14,025 nucleotides of DNA from Methanobacterium sp. GTDB taxonomy: Archaea > Methanobacteriota > Methanobacteria > Methanobacteriales > Methanobacteriaceae. Below are positions 1 through 6,909 of this stretch, one piece after another. Position numbers and translations under genes: made by a program. The notes beneath the pieces were generated by a model. It had not been told where the DNA came from, did not search any database, and saw nothing but the letters and a program-made list of their open reading frames with translations. The stretch covers positions 1 through 14,025 of the forward strand of contig JAUNXM010000037.1 of NCBI GenBank assembly GCA_030539815.1, given 5' to 3'. Position 1 is the first letter of the stretch; the number at the start of each line of letters is the position of its first letter.

Positions 1-50
1 ATTAATAAGTTAAAGATTCAACATTATCTTGTAATAAAATAATTATTATG

Positions 51-130
51 ATAACTGAGTTATTGTTCAGTAGATTCAAAATAATGATATAAGTTTACAC
101 TAAAAAGGCATATAGAATTCTGAGAATTCT
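51..130 (+). promoter_or_regulatory. Candidate promoter with two palindromic elements upstream of the first GT2 gene
   Basis: A candidate TATA box (GATATAAG) lies at about 86-93, about 93 bp before the ATG at 186. It is flanked by two odd-length perfect dyads centred on G: ATAACTGAGTTAT at 51-63 and AGAATTCTGAGAATTCT at 114-130. Both share the core CTGAG. The second would sit at the start site predicted about 25 bp after the TATA box, where a repressor could block initiation. The rest of 1-185 is AT-rich and shows no coding sequence. The palindromes are seen directly; the promoter and operator roles are inference. Confidence 0.4.
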
Positions 131-185
131 TATTGAGAAACAAATTTATCGAATTGGAATGTTATAATCTAAAATGTGAAAAAAA

Positions 186-1232
186 ATGAATTATCCAAGA
201 GTTGCAATCATAATCCTAAACTGGAATGGATGGAAAGACACACTGGAGTGTCTTGAATCAGTATATCAAATTAATTATCCAGAATATGATGTAGTAGTAG
301 TTGATAATAATTCTAATGATGATTCACTAGAAAAGATAGAAAATTACTGTGCCGGTAAAATAAAGGTTGAATCCAGTTTTTTTGAGTATCAAGATAAAAA
401 TCCCGTAAAGATTTTCGAATACACCAATAATAAACTGGAAAATTCAAAAATCCCTGAAAGAAATGATATCAATTCCATTAATTCCCATGAGAAGTTAACC
501 CTTATAAAAAATGATAAAAATTATGGTTTTGCCAAAGGAAATAACATTGGGATAAGATATGCCATGAAGAACTTGGATATTGAGTATGTTTTATTGTTAA
601 ACAATGATACAGTGGTGGATAAAGATTTTTTAACTGAACTAGTAAATGTAGCCAAAAATAATAATAATATAGGCTTTGTTGGGCCTAAAGTCTATATTTA
701 CAGTAGTAAAAATACTTTACAAGTGGCAGGTGGTGCTCATGTAGACTTAAAACATGGGGAAGTGGATGAAATTGCTTACCATCAGCTGGATGAAGGTCAG
801 TTTGATCACTACTTGGAACCGGATTATATTGGGGGGACGTGCATACTTAGCTCACGGGAAGTAATAAAAGAGGTTGGAATGCTGGATCATAGCTATTTCA
901 TGTACTGGGAAGATGCAGATTGGTGTTTCCGCGGCCGTAAACATGGTTATAAATCAGTTTATGCCTTTAAATCTAAAATATGGCATAAATACGGGGCTTC
1001 CAGTGATACTCCCTTCAAAATGTATTATTTTACCCGGAACCGAATCTACTTTGTGAAAAAAAATAGTACCCGTGGGGTATTTCTTCGATTTTCAATCTTT
1101 ATACTGGCAGTAACTCTGTCTAAATCACTCCGTCATTTAATACTTAAACATGACTCTAAAATGAGTAGTGCATATCTTAAGGGGTTTTTCGACGGAATAA
1201 CTCTTTCTGCTGATTCAAATGATAAAGTGTAA
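186..1232 (+). CDS. GT2 family glycosyltransferase (rhamnosyltransferase-like), first of two paralogues
   Basis: This is an inverting, GT-A-fold family 2 glycosyltransferase, probably cytoplasmic or membrane-associated, moving a nucleotide-activated sugar onto a growing glycan. The N-terminal strand-turn ILNWNGW is at 10-16 and the nucleotide-binding VVDNNS at 38-43. The metal-binding NNDT, the DXD equivalent in WbbL-like members, is at 139-142. Later come GFVGPK (163-168), YIGGTCIL (214-221) and the acceptor/catalytic-region motif WEDADWCFR (241-249), followed by the conserved IWH (265-267). A hydrophobic stretch near 297-311 may sit on the membrane. Residues 60-105 are an Asn/Lys-rich insertion between the core strands that recurs in the paralogue at 2529-3542. 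The start follows only a weak GTGA ribosome binding site; an ATG just upstream is followed directly by a stop. It is first in a three-gene plus-strand unit. The fold and family are clear; the sugar and acceptor cannot be told. Confidence 0.9.
   Translation: MNYPRVAIIILNWNGWKDTLECLESVYQINYPEYDVVVVDNNSNDDSLEKIENYCAGKIKVESSFFEYQDKNPVKIFEYTNNKLENSKIPERNDINSINSHEKLTLIKNDKNYGFAKGNNIGIRYAMKNLDIEYVLLLNNDTVVDKDFLTELVNVAKNNNNIGFVGPKVYIYSSKNTLQVAGGAHVDLKHGEVDEIAYHQLDEGQFDHYLEPDYIGGTCILSSREVIKEVGMLDHSYFMYWEDADWCFRGRKHGYKSVYAFKSKIWHKYGASSDTPFKMYYFTRNRIYFVKKNSTRGVFLRFSIFILAVTLSKSLRHLILKHDSKMSSAYLKGFFDGITLSADSNDKV
505..533 (+). repeat. 29-bp exact repeat, copy 1 (within the first GT2 gene)
   Basis: This stretch is identical over 29 bases to 2824-2852 in the second GT2 gene. 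It encodes the KNDKNYGFA region before the DXD-like motif. The flanking DNA is similar but diverged, which fits paralogous genes with a conserved or recently converted patch. Confidence 0.8.
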
Positions 1233-1286
1233 TATAATTATAAATTACAAAAAGTAATTCCAAATTAATAAGTTATGGGGAATTAA

Positions 1287-2492
1287 ATGGAAAAAAAAAT
1301 AAAAATTGCAGTATTTCATAATCTGCCCTCAGGAGGGGCTAAAAGAGCATTATATGATCATGTTAAACATTTAATCGATTCAGGCAACATTGTAGATGTT
1401 TTTGTTCCTTCCACTGCTAACGAGGAGTATCTACCACTTAAAGAAATTGCCACCAATGTTAAAGTTTATCCGGTTCACAAGAACATTTTCAGTTACCTGT
1501 TATCTCTTATACGGTATCGTCTACCCGTGGGTGAGTTGAGTAATCTGGAAAATGCTCAAAAATTAATAGCCAACGAAATAAATGGAGGCGATTACGATGT
1601 TGTATTCTGCGAACAGGACCAATATTCCATGACTCCATTTATAATCCAATACATTGAAAAACCGGTTTTGTATTATTGTCAACAGCCTTTAAGGCATGAA
1701 GAAGCTATCCTTAAAAAAATTGCTAAAAATAAGTCGGGTATTAAGGACTCCCTTAAAGGTTGGGTTTACCGTTACATTGATAATCGTTTTGTGGCTATTG
1801 ATAAAAGATTAGCAGAATCTGCAAAGTACACTCTAGCCAATTCCTACTTTTCTCACGAGTCCATTTTAAAAACATACGGAATTAATTCTTATGTTTGTTA
1901 TCTGGGGATAAATACCGAACTTTTCAAGCCAGTGGATGTTCTGGAAAAAAATATGGTATTATCAGTGGGAAGTTACATATCCATGAAGGGTCATGATTTC
2001 ATAATCCGGTCTTTAGCTTTCCTAGATCCTGTAATTCGCCCTAAATTTATTTTAATAGCGAATAATGGTGATGATGAATGGAAACAACATCTGGAAGAAC
2101 TGGCAGAAAGTTTAGATGTTGATATGGAAATTTTGACTTTAATTGACGATGATAGATTGGTTGAACTTTATAACCAAGCCCGGTTGGTTCTGTATTCCTC
2201 CTACCTTGAACCCTTTGGACTGGTACCACTGGAATCTATGGCATGTGGAACGCCAGTAGTCGCAGTTAAAGAGGGAGGAGTTAGAGAAACCGTGATCCAT
2301 AATAAAACCGGACTTCTCACCGAAAGAGATGAAGAACTTTTTTCCAGTGCGGTAGAGGAGTTACTACAGGATGAAAATAAAAGATCCGAGTTTTCCGAAA
2401 ATTCTGTGGCATTAGTTCGAAATCACTGGACACTTGCTGAGGCAGGAAAAAGATTGGATTGGCATTTGAACCGGGCTAGAAATATTAAATAG
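1287..2492 (+). CDS. GT4 family glycosyltransferase (GT-B fold)
   Basis: This is a retaining GT-B glycosyltransferase, likely cytoplasmic, using a nucleotide-sugar donor. The N-terminal Rossmann domain begins AVFHNLPSGGAKRAL (8-22) with the family's glycine-rich turn. The C-terminal donor domain starts near 223 (VLSVGSYISMKG), where K234 takes the place of the usual phosphate-contacting Lys. EPFGLVPLE (308-316) is the EX7E motif, followed by SMACGTPVVA. At about 401 residues it has normal family length. The ATG has a modest GGGG ribosome binding site 5-6 bp upstream. An uninterrupted A9 run at 1291-1299 covers codons 2-5. The 54-bp gap from the preceding GT2 gene holds only a weak AATTAC/GTAATT hairpin (1243-1259), so co-transcription is likely. 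It sits between two paralogous GT2 genes, which suggests all three act on one glycan. Specificity is unknown. Confidence 0.92.
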   Translation: MEKKIKIAVFHNLPSGGAKRALYDHVKHLIDSGNIVDVFVPSTANEEYLPLKEIATNVKVYPVHKNIFSYLLSLIRYRLPVGELSNLENAQKLIANEINGGDYDVVFCEQDQYSMTPFIIQYIEKPVLYYCQQPLRHEEAILKKIAKNKSGIKDSLKGWVYRYIDNRFVAIDKRLAESAKYTLANSYFSHESILKTYGINSYVCYLGINTELFKPVDVLEKNMVLSVGSYISMKGHDFIIRSLAFLDPVIRPKFILIANNGDDEWKQHLEELAESLDVDMEILTLIDDDRLVELYNQARLVLYSSYLEPFGLVPLESMACGTPVVAVKEGGVRETVIHNKTGLLTERDEELFSSAVEELLQDENKRSEFSENSVALVRNHWTLAEAGKRLDWHLNRARNIK

Positions 2493-2528
2493 GTAATTTA
2501 ATTTCTAAATAATTTGGAGAATTAGAAA

Positions 2529-3542
2529 ATGAATAACAATGACCCTCAGGTTTCCATTATAATTTTAAACTGGAATGGCTGGGAAGACACCCTGGAGTGT
2601 CTGGAATCACTCTATGCCATCGTAATTGTGGTGGACAACGGATCACAGGATGATTCAGTGGAAAAAATCAGAGAATATTGCCTTGGAAACCTTGAAATTG
2701 AGTCACCATTTTTTAAATATGATCCTCATAACAAGCCAATAAATCTAATTGAATTTGATAATGAGGGTAATGGTGAAGATATATCTTCCAAGGTTAGCGC
2801 TGAATCCCTGAATCTCTATCTTCTAAAAAATGATAAAAATTATGGTTTTGCCGATGGAAACAATATTGGTATCAATTTTGCCCTGAAAAATCTCCCAACT
2901 GATTACATAATGCTTTTAAACAATGATACTGCTGTTGATAAGGACTTGATATGTCCTTTAGTCAAAACTTCTGAATCAAACCCTAAAATAGGTTTGGTTG
3001 GCCCGAAAATTTATTCCTATGATCGCCCCAGAGAGATTCAAACCGTGGGATTCAGTATCAAATGGTCCAGGGGTGAAATTGTATCCATTGGTCATACTGA
3101 AAAAGATGAAGGCCAATATGATGAAGTAACCAATGTTGACTGTGTATCCGGCTGTTTAATGTTAATTAAAAAGGAAGTGATCCAGAAAATGGGAAAATTC
3201 CTGGATCATGAGTACTTTCTGTACTACGAAGATATGGATTCCTGTGTCCGCACTAGGAAATTAGGATATGATATATTTGTGGTGCCGGATTCAAGAATAT
3301 GGCACAAAACTTCCTCCACATCTAAAAAAGCTGCCCAAACTGCAGGTTATTACACCTCCAGAAATGTATTCATTTTCATGAAAAAGTACTCGCAAAAAAA
3401 CCAGTATCGTTCATTTTTGGTGTACTTCTTTATTTATAAATTATGGTACTCTATAGGGCTCAACACAGTTTATTACAGGGATTTAAAAGCATTTATCCCA
3501 ATATTAAGGGGTACCAAAGAAGGTTTAGTTTGGAAAAAGTAA
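2529..3542 (+). CDS. GT2 family glycosyltransferase, second paralogue with a short N-terminal deletion
   Basis: It is a paralogue of the enzyme at 186-1232 and shares motifs in the same order: ILNWNGW (12-18), VVDNGS (34-39), KNDKNYGFA (100-108), NNDT (131-134), VGPKIYSY (157-164), SGCLML (207-212), YEDMDSCVR (233-241) and RIWH (256-259). It should be an inverting GT-A enzyme adding a nucleotide-activated sugar to the same surface glycan. Against the paralogue it lacks six residues between ECLESLY and VIVVDNGS (codon 30, near 2616), where family members usually have a Q-x-Y-P-x-Y/F type segment. The reading frame is intact and every later motif is present, so I treat it as a gene. GGAG lies nine bases before the ATG. 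It is 36 bp after the GT4 stop and last in the plus-strand unit. Hydrophobic residues near 295-312 may contact the membrane. Confidence 0.87.
   Translation: MNNNDPQVSIIILNWNGWEDTLECLESLYAIVIVVDNGSQDDSVEKIREYCLGNLEIESPFFKYDPHNKPINLIEFDNEGNGEDISSKVSAESLNLYLLKNDKNYGFADGNNIGINFALKNLPTDYIMLLNNDTAVDKDLICPLVKTSESNPKIGLVGPKIYSYDRPREIQTVGFSIKWSRGEIVSIGHTEKDEGQYDEVTNVDCVSGCLMLIKKEVIQKMGKFLDHEYFLYYEDMDSCVRTRKLGYDIFVVPDSRIWHKTSSTSKKAAQTAGYYTSRNVFIFMKKYSQKNQYRSFLVYFFIYKLWYSIGLNTVYYRDLKAFIPILRGTKEGLVWKK
2824..2852 (+). repeat. 29-bp exact repeat, copy 2 (within the second GT2 gene)
   Basis: Identical over 29 bases to 505-533 in the first GT2 gene and in the same reading frame, encoding the KNDKNYGFA region. 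Confidence 0.8.
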
Positions 3543-3546
3543 AAAA
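3534..3546 (-). terminator. Oligo-T terminator for the minus-strand unit
   Basis: Read on the minus strand, T6 then T5 follow 20-32 bp after the GT4 stop at 3566. They lie inside the last codons of the convergent GT2 gene, so each unit would end within its neighbour. Confidence 0.4.
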
Positions 3547-3552
3547 TCCATA

Positions 3553-3575
3553 TTTTTCTTTTTTTTCACTTTTTT
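3553..3575 (+). terminator. Oligo-T terminator of the plus-strand GT2-GT4-GT2 unit
   Basis: Runs of T5, T8 and T6 follow within 35 bp of the GT2 stop codon and overlap the 3' end of the convergent GT4 gene. Archaeal RNA polymerase terminates on oligo-T without needing a hairpin, and no stem is evident here. Confidence 0.55.
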
Positions 3576-4774
3576 ACAAAGTTAATGGCCTTTTGAAAAC
3601 CTTCAACCATATTCTTGTATGAAAAATTAGTTTCTACTATTTCTTTAGAACACTTACCCATCTTTTCCCGCAATTCATCCTGGGACAGGATAACTTTCAT
3701 GGAATTATACAACGCAGTGGAATCCCTTTCAGGAACAATGAAACCGTTTTTCCCCTCCCGGATCATATCAACTGCAGAACCCACGGCATCTGTGGCAATA
3801 ACAGGGTTTCCATAGTACATGGCTTCATTAACCACAAAGGCCCAGGCATCAACCATTTCATGGGTTATGGATGGGACAACGCAAAGATCACTAGGACCAT
3901 AGTAGTTTTTTAGGAGATCATTATCAACGTGGCCCCGGAAGTACACATCCTTATCAATGTGGAGATCTTCAGCTATTTTTTTTAATTTTTCTTCGTAATC
4001 TCCTTTACCAATAATAAACAGAACAACATCACTTATATCTTTTTTTAAAGTAGAAAATGCACTTAATAAGTATTCCACTCCTTTTTGTTTCACTAAACGC
4101 CCTACAAACAGTACAATTTTTTTGCCTTTAACCGAAGGATATTCATTGTATAAATTAGCTTCATAATTAACTTCATCTGTGGGTTGTTCGGAGTAAGTTC
4201 CTCTTTCTGTGATTCTTTCTGGACTTTCCATGGATGGCTGTGAAATATTACTGGCATTGGGCATTAAAAATACTTTGGAGGGTGAAGCTCCTAAATATAC
4301 AACACATTCTTGTTGTTTGGTTCCTGGAAGGATAATTGCGTCAGATTTTTTAATAATGATCTGGGCAAAAAGTTTCACTAATCTCCTTTTGGTGGTTTTG
4401 AGGTTCCAGTTCCAATCTTCAGTCCATAGTACGAATTTTTTTCTCCTTAACTTAGCAATGGCAAAATAAAGGGTGGTTTCGATTATTTCCGGGAGACTAT
4501 CCCAGCTACCCCCAACGATTATATCGTAATCTCCTGATGATTCATTAATAACTCCAAAAGCAATTCCCAAATAATTTTTTAATACGGTGTAATCAACATT
4601 TTTTATTCCTTCAATCTTATCATCTATTTCCACATCATATATCTCTTTAGACACATCTAAATGGGTGAAAACAAATTTAATAGGATAAATTTCTGATAAT
4701 AAACTAAAAAAGGGCCTACGGTACCACATGGCTGTGTTGTGGATAAAAACTATGCGGGATGATTCTTGATTCAT
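3566..4774 (-). CDS. GT4 family glycosyltransferase
   Basis: This is a GT-B retaining glycosyltransferase. The N-terminal domain starts IVFIHNTAMWYRRPFF (8-23), a form seen in GT4 members without the GGAE turn. The donor domain begins VLFVGRLVKQKGVEYLL (221-237) with R226 and K231 placed to bind the nucleotide diphosphate. The EX7E motif reads D309-AWAFVVN-E317, so the first acid is Asp rather than Glu. NEAMYYGNPVIATDAVG completes the site. Residues 174-215 form an acidic, low-complexity linker between the domains, longer than usual. The ATG lies 4 bp after the stop of the DUF2206 gene with only a weak ribosome binding site, so translation is probably coupled. It is last in the minus-strand unit. 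The donor and acceptor are unknown. Confidence 0.9.
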   Translation of the reverse strand: MNQESSRIVFIHNTAMWYRRPFFSLLSEIYPIKFVFTHLDVSKEIYDVEIDDKIEGIKNVDYTVLKNYLGIAFGVINESSGDYDIIVGGSWDSLPEIIETTLYFAIAKLRRKKFVLWTEDWNWNLKTTKRRLVKLFAQIIIKKSDAIILPGTKQQECVVYLGASPSKVFLMPNASNISQPSMESPERITERGTYSEQPTDEVNYEANLYNEYPSVKGKKIVLFVGRLVKQKGVEYLLSAFSTLKKDISDVVLFIIGKGDYEEKLKKIAEDLHIDKDVYFRGHVDNDLLKNYYGPSDLCVVPSITHEMVDAWAFVVNEAMYYGNPVIATDAVGSAVDMIREGKNGFIVPERDSTALYNSMKVILSQDELREKMGKCSKEIVETNFSYKNMVEGFQKAINFVKK

Positions 4775-4778
4775 ATTA

Positions 4779-6899
4779 TCAGTCCCATATCCGGGAATAT
4801 CCGTTATCGTAGATGATAAATTTTCCTATAAATAAATTACGGAAATTGTTTATGTTTTCCTCTTCTTCCAACTGAGTATACACAATACCCTTCTTAATAT
4901 TCACATTCCATTCATAGATGTAACCCTGGGGTATGGTTTTATTGTCCAGGAATAGCTGTTGACTGATATTGTTAAATTGAATTCCACCTAACATCAACCT
5001 CTGGTGTCCAATACCATCGGTGTATATCTTCTGGTCTATTTTAGAATTGTTTAACCATTGGGCTCCAGTTATCTCCTGATCGTATATGAAGTATTCACCT
5101 CGGAGTTTCCCATTGCTATCGTAGTGGGGTGAATAGGGAGTTCCATAGAAATAGTACTGCAGGTATGTACTACATGAAAAGAGGGATACTAAAAGCACAA
5201 ATATCAATACATAGCTTAAGTTAACCTTTCTAAGTAATTTAGCAACTTCATCCAGGCCTATGATAAAAGCTGGGGCTAAAAATATCAAACTTTGCAGGAA
5301 TATGCGGGGAGCACCGTATAACTTGGAAACCATGGGCACAATGATGAACATGATTAACAACAGTATGAAAAGGTATATTCCCAGAATAAATCCAAAATCC
5401 ATTTTTTCCCGGTAATATTTGAATTTTATGGTTATTCCCAATAATCCCAGGAAAATAGCAAAAAATACCAAGTCGTTGGCAATTATACTCATGAGGTTGG
5501 GTAGGGATTTAACACCAATACCGAAGATAGCCAGTACTGAGGCGTCACGGGAGTCAGCGGTGATTCCCGAGGCAGTGCTGCTGCTGATCTGTTCCACTGA
5601 TCCAGAACCTGCTGCCAACTGTATTCCGGCAAAAACTCCGTACCAGACCAGCATAAATGCAAAAATCAATACTATTACATCAAAATTTTGGAAATTAATC
5701 TTCTTGTTTTTAAGATTTTTTAAATAGGGCACTAGACTTTTCAGGAAGGGTAACAGGATTATGGGTAGTAACAGGGTCAGTGCTACGTAAGCTGTGGAGT
5801 AATGGGAGATTATCATCGCCCAAACTGAAATAATAAGCAATATTTTCCGGGATTTATCGGATATTTCTTTATCAAACAGTATGAAAACAGCCAAAAAGAA
5901 GAACAGAAGTGCCACTAACTGGCGTGTACATCCCAGGGAAAGTATGAAGAAATTCTGGAACACGATAAGTAACGCAGCTAAAAACGCCTTATCCTTTTTG
6001 AAATATTTATTGAAGGTTAAATAAGCTACTAGAGGAACCAATGAACCAATGAAAGCATAAATTGTCTTAAATATATATTCTCCGTTAATGTCACTTAAAA
6101 CAGCGTATATTGTGGGGAGAATGGTGATGCTAGTACAGAGATAATAGGCGTTACTGGCGTTGTTTACCACATCCCAGAAGGCCTGGGAAAAAGTGATGTT
6201 AAACACGGCGTATTCATGGTGGACATCAATTCCAAAAATATGATTGGATGTTAATCCATTGAGTAAAAGCAGTGCCAGACTTATCAACCAGATTGCCAGG
6301 GGATAAGTGGAATGGTGTGCTTTATTTTTAAAAATCAGAAGACAGGCCACGTAAATTGGAATTAAAAACAACATTACCAGTATGATAAGGTTAAACTCCA
6401 ATTTATTCATTAAAAAAGTTCCAATGATGGCTAAGATTGGTAAAATGATAGGGAATATGGCCAGGGAAATTGATTTATTTTCCAAGTTCATTTCCCAGTT
6501 AAACAACTGATCAAGGGTCAAATTCTTATTTTTCTTAAATGATATCAACATTAAGGTCAATATAATCAGATTTAATGAGACTAAAAGGGGAACTAATGCG
6601 AATGGCTTAATATTTACCAAGTACAGGAAGTTAAGACCTAATCCGAAGAACATGAGGAAGGCTATGCTCAGGGCAAAGGTCAGCACTATCTTTTTAAGGA
6701 ATTTTATTTTATGCAATGGAAGTAGAGATAAAATTAAAAATCCGGGTACGGTAGTGAAAAAGACCACTCCCAAAACTTCTCGTAGGATAGGAATATTTAA
6801 AAATATACTCAGATCAGTGGCAATTAGTAAGCAGAACAAAGTAAAGATCAATTTATTTACATCGCTGCTGCTTATTTTGTTTATTATCTCTGTAATCAT
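4779..6899 (-). CDS. Polytopic membrane protein, DUF2206-like, probable GT-C-type architecture
   Basis: This is a protein of about 706 residues with roughly a dozen or more hydrophobic segments up to about residue 575, then a hydrophilic C-terminal domain (about 585-706) predicted outside the membrane. An acidic/His loop motif GIDVHHEY (223-230) lies between membrane segments, and ISHYSTAY (364-371) sits near a later helix end. Both resemble GT-C glycosyltransferases that use lipid-phosphate sugars. The C-terminal part has N-X-S/T sites at 617, 644 and 653, with two more in the loop after the acidic motif (234, 247). I recognise it as DUF2206-like from overall character; function is not established. 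I chose the ATG at 6899 because GAGG lies six bases upstream. A TTG at 6920 is in frame but would overlap the preceding gene. The gap to the upstream GT4 is then 10 bp. A role in adding lipid-linked sugars outside is inference. Confidence 0.75.
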   Translation of the reverse strand: MITEIINKISSSDVNKLIFTLFCLLIATDLSIFLNIPILREVLGVVFFTTVPGFLILSLLPLHKIKFLKKIVLTFALSIAFLMFFGLGLNFLYLVNIKPFALVPLLVSLNLIILTLMLISFKKNKNLTLDQLFNWEMNLENKSISLAIFPIILPILAIIGTFLMNKLEFNLIILVMLFLIPIYVACLLIFKNKAHHSTYPLAIWLISLALLLLNGLTSNHIFGIDVHHEYAVFNITFSQAFWDVVNNASNAYYLCTSITILPTIYAVLSDINGEYIFKTIYAFIGSLVPLVAYLTFNKYFKKDKAFLAALLIVFQNFFILSLGCTRQLVALLFFFLAVFILFDKEISDKSRKILLIISVWAMIISHYSTAYVALTLLLPIILLPFLKSLVPYLKNLKNKKINFQNFDVIVLIFAFMLVWYGVFAGIQLAAGSGSVEQISSSTASGITADSRDASVLAIFGIGVKSLPNLMSIIANDLVFFAIFLGLLGITIKFKYYREKMDFGFILGIYLFILLLIMFIIVPMVSKLYGAPRIFLQSLIFLAPAFIIGLDEVAKLLRKVNLSYVLIFVLLVSLFSCSTYLQYYFYGTPYSPHYDSNGKLRGEYFIYDQEITGAQWLNNSKIDQKIYTDGIGHQRLMLGGIQFNNISQQLFLDNKTIPQGYIYEWNVNIKKGIVYTQLEEEENINNFRNLFIGKFIIYDNGYSRIWD

Positions 6900-6909
6900 G
6901 GGAATCCTC

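Noticed and set aside
2529..3542. Second GT2 as a pseudogene
   Set aside because: Despite the six-residue deletion the frame is open to the end and the NNDT, YEDMDSC and WH motifs are all present, so I keep it as a gene.
5419..5727. Plus-strand open frame of 102 codons
   Set aside because: It lies wholly opposite the DUF2206-like gene, has no ribosome binding site I can see, and its protein has no recognisable domain. It is most likely a shadow of the membrane-protein codons.
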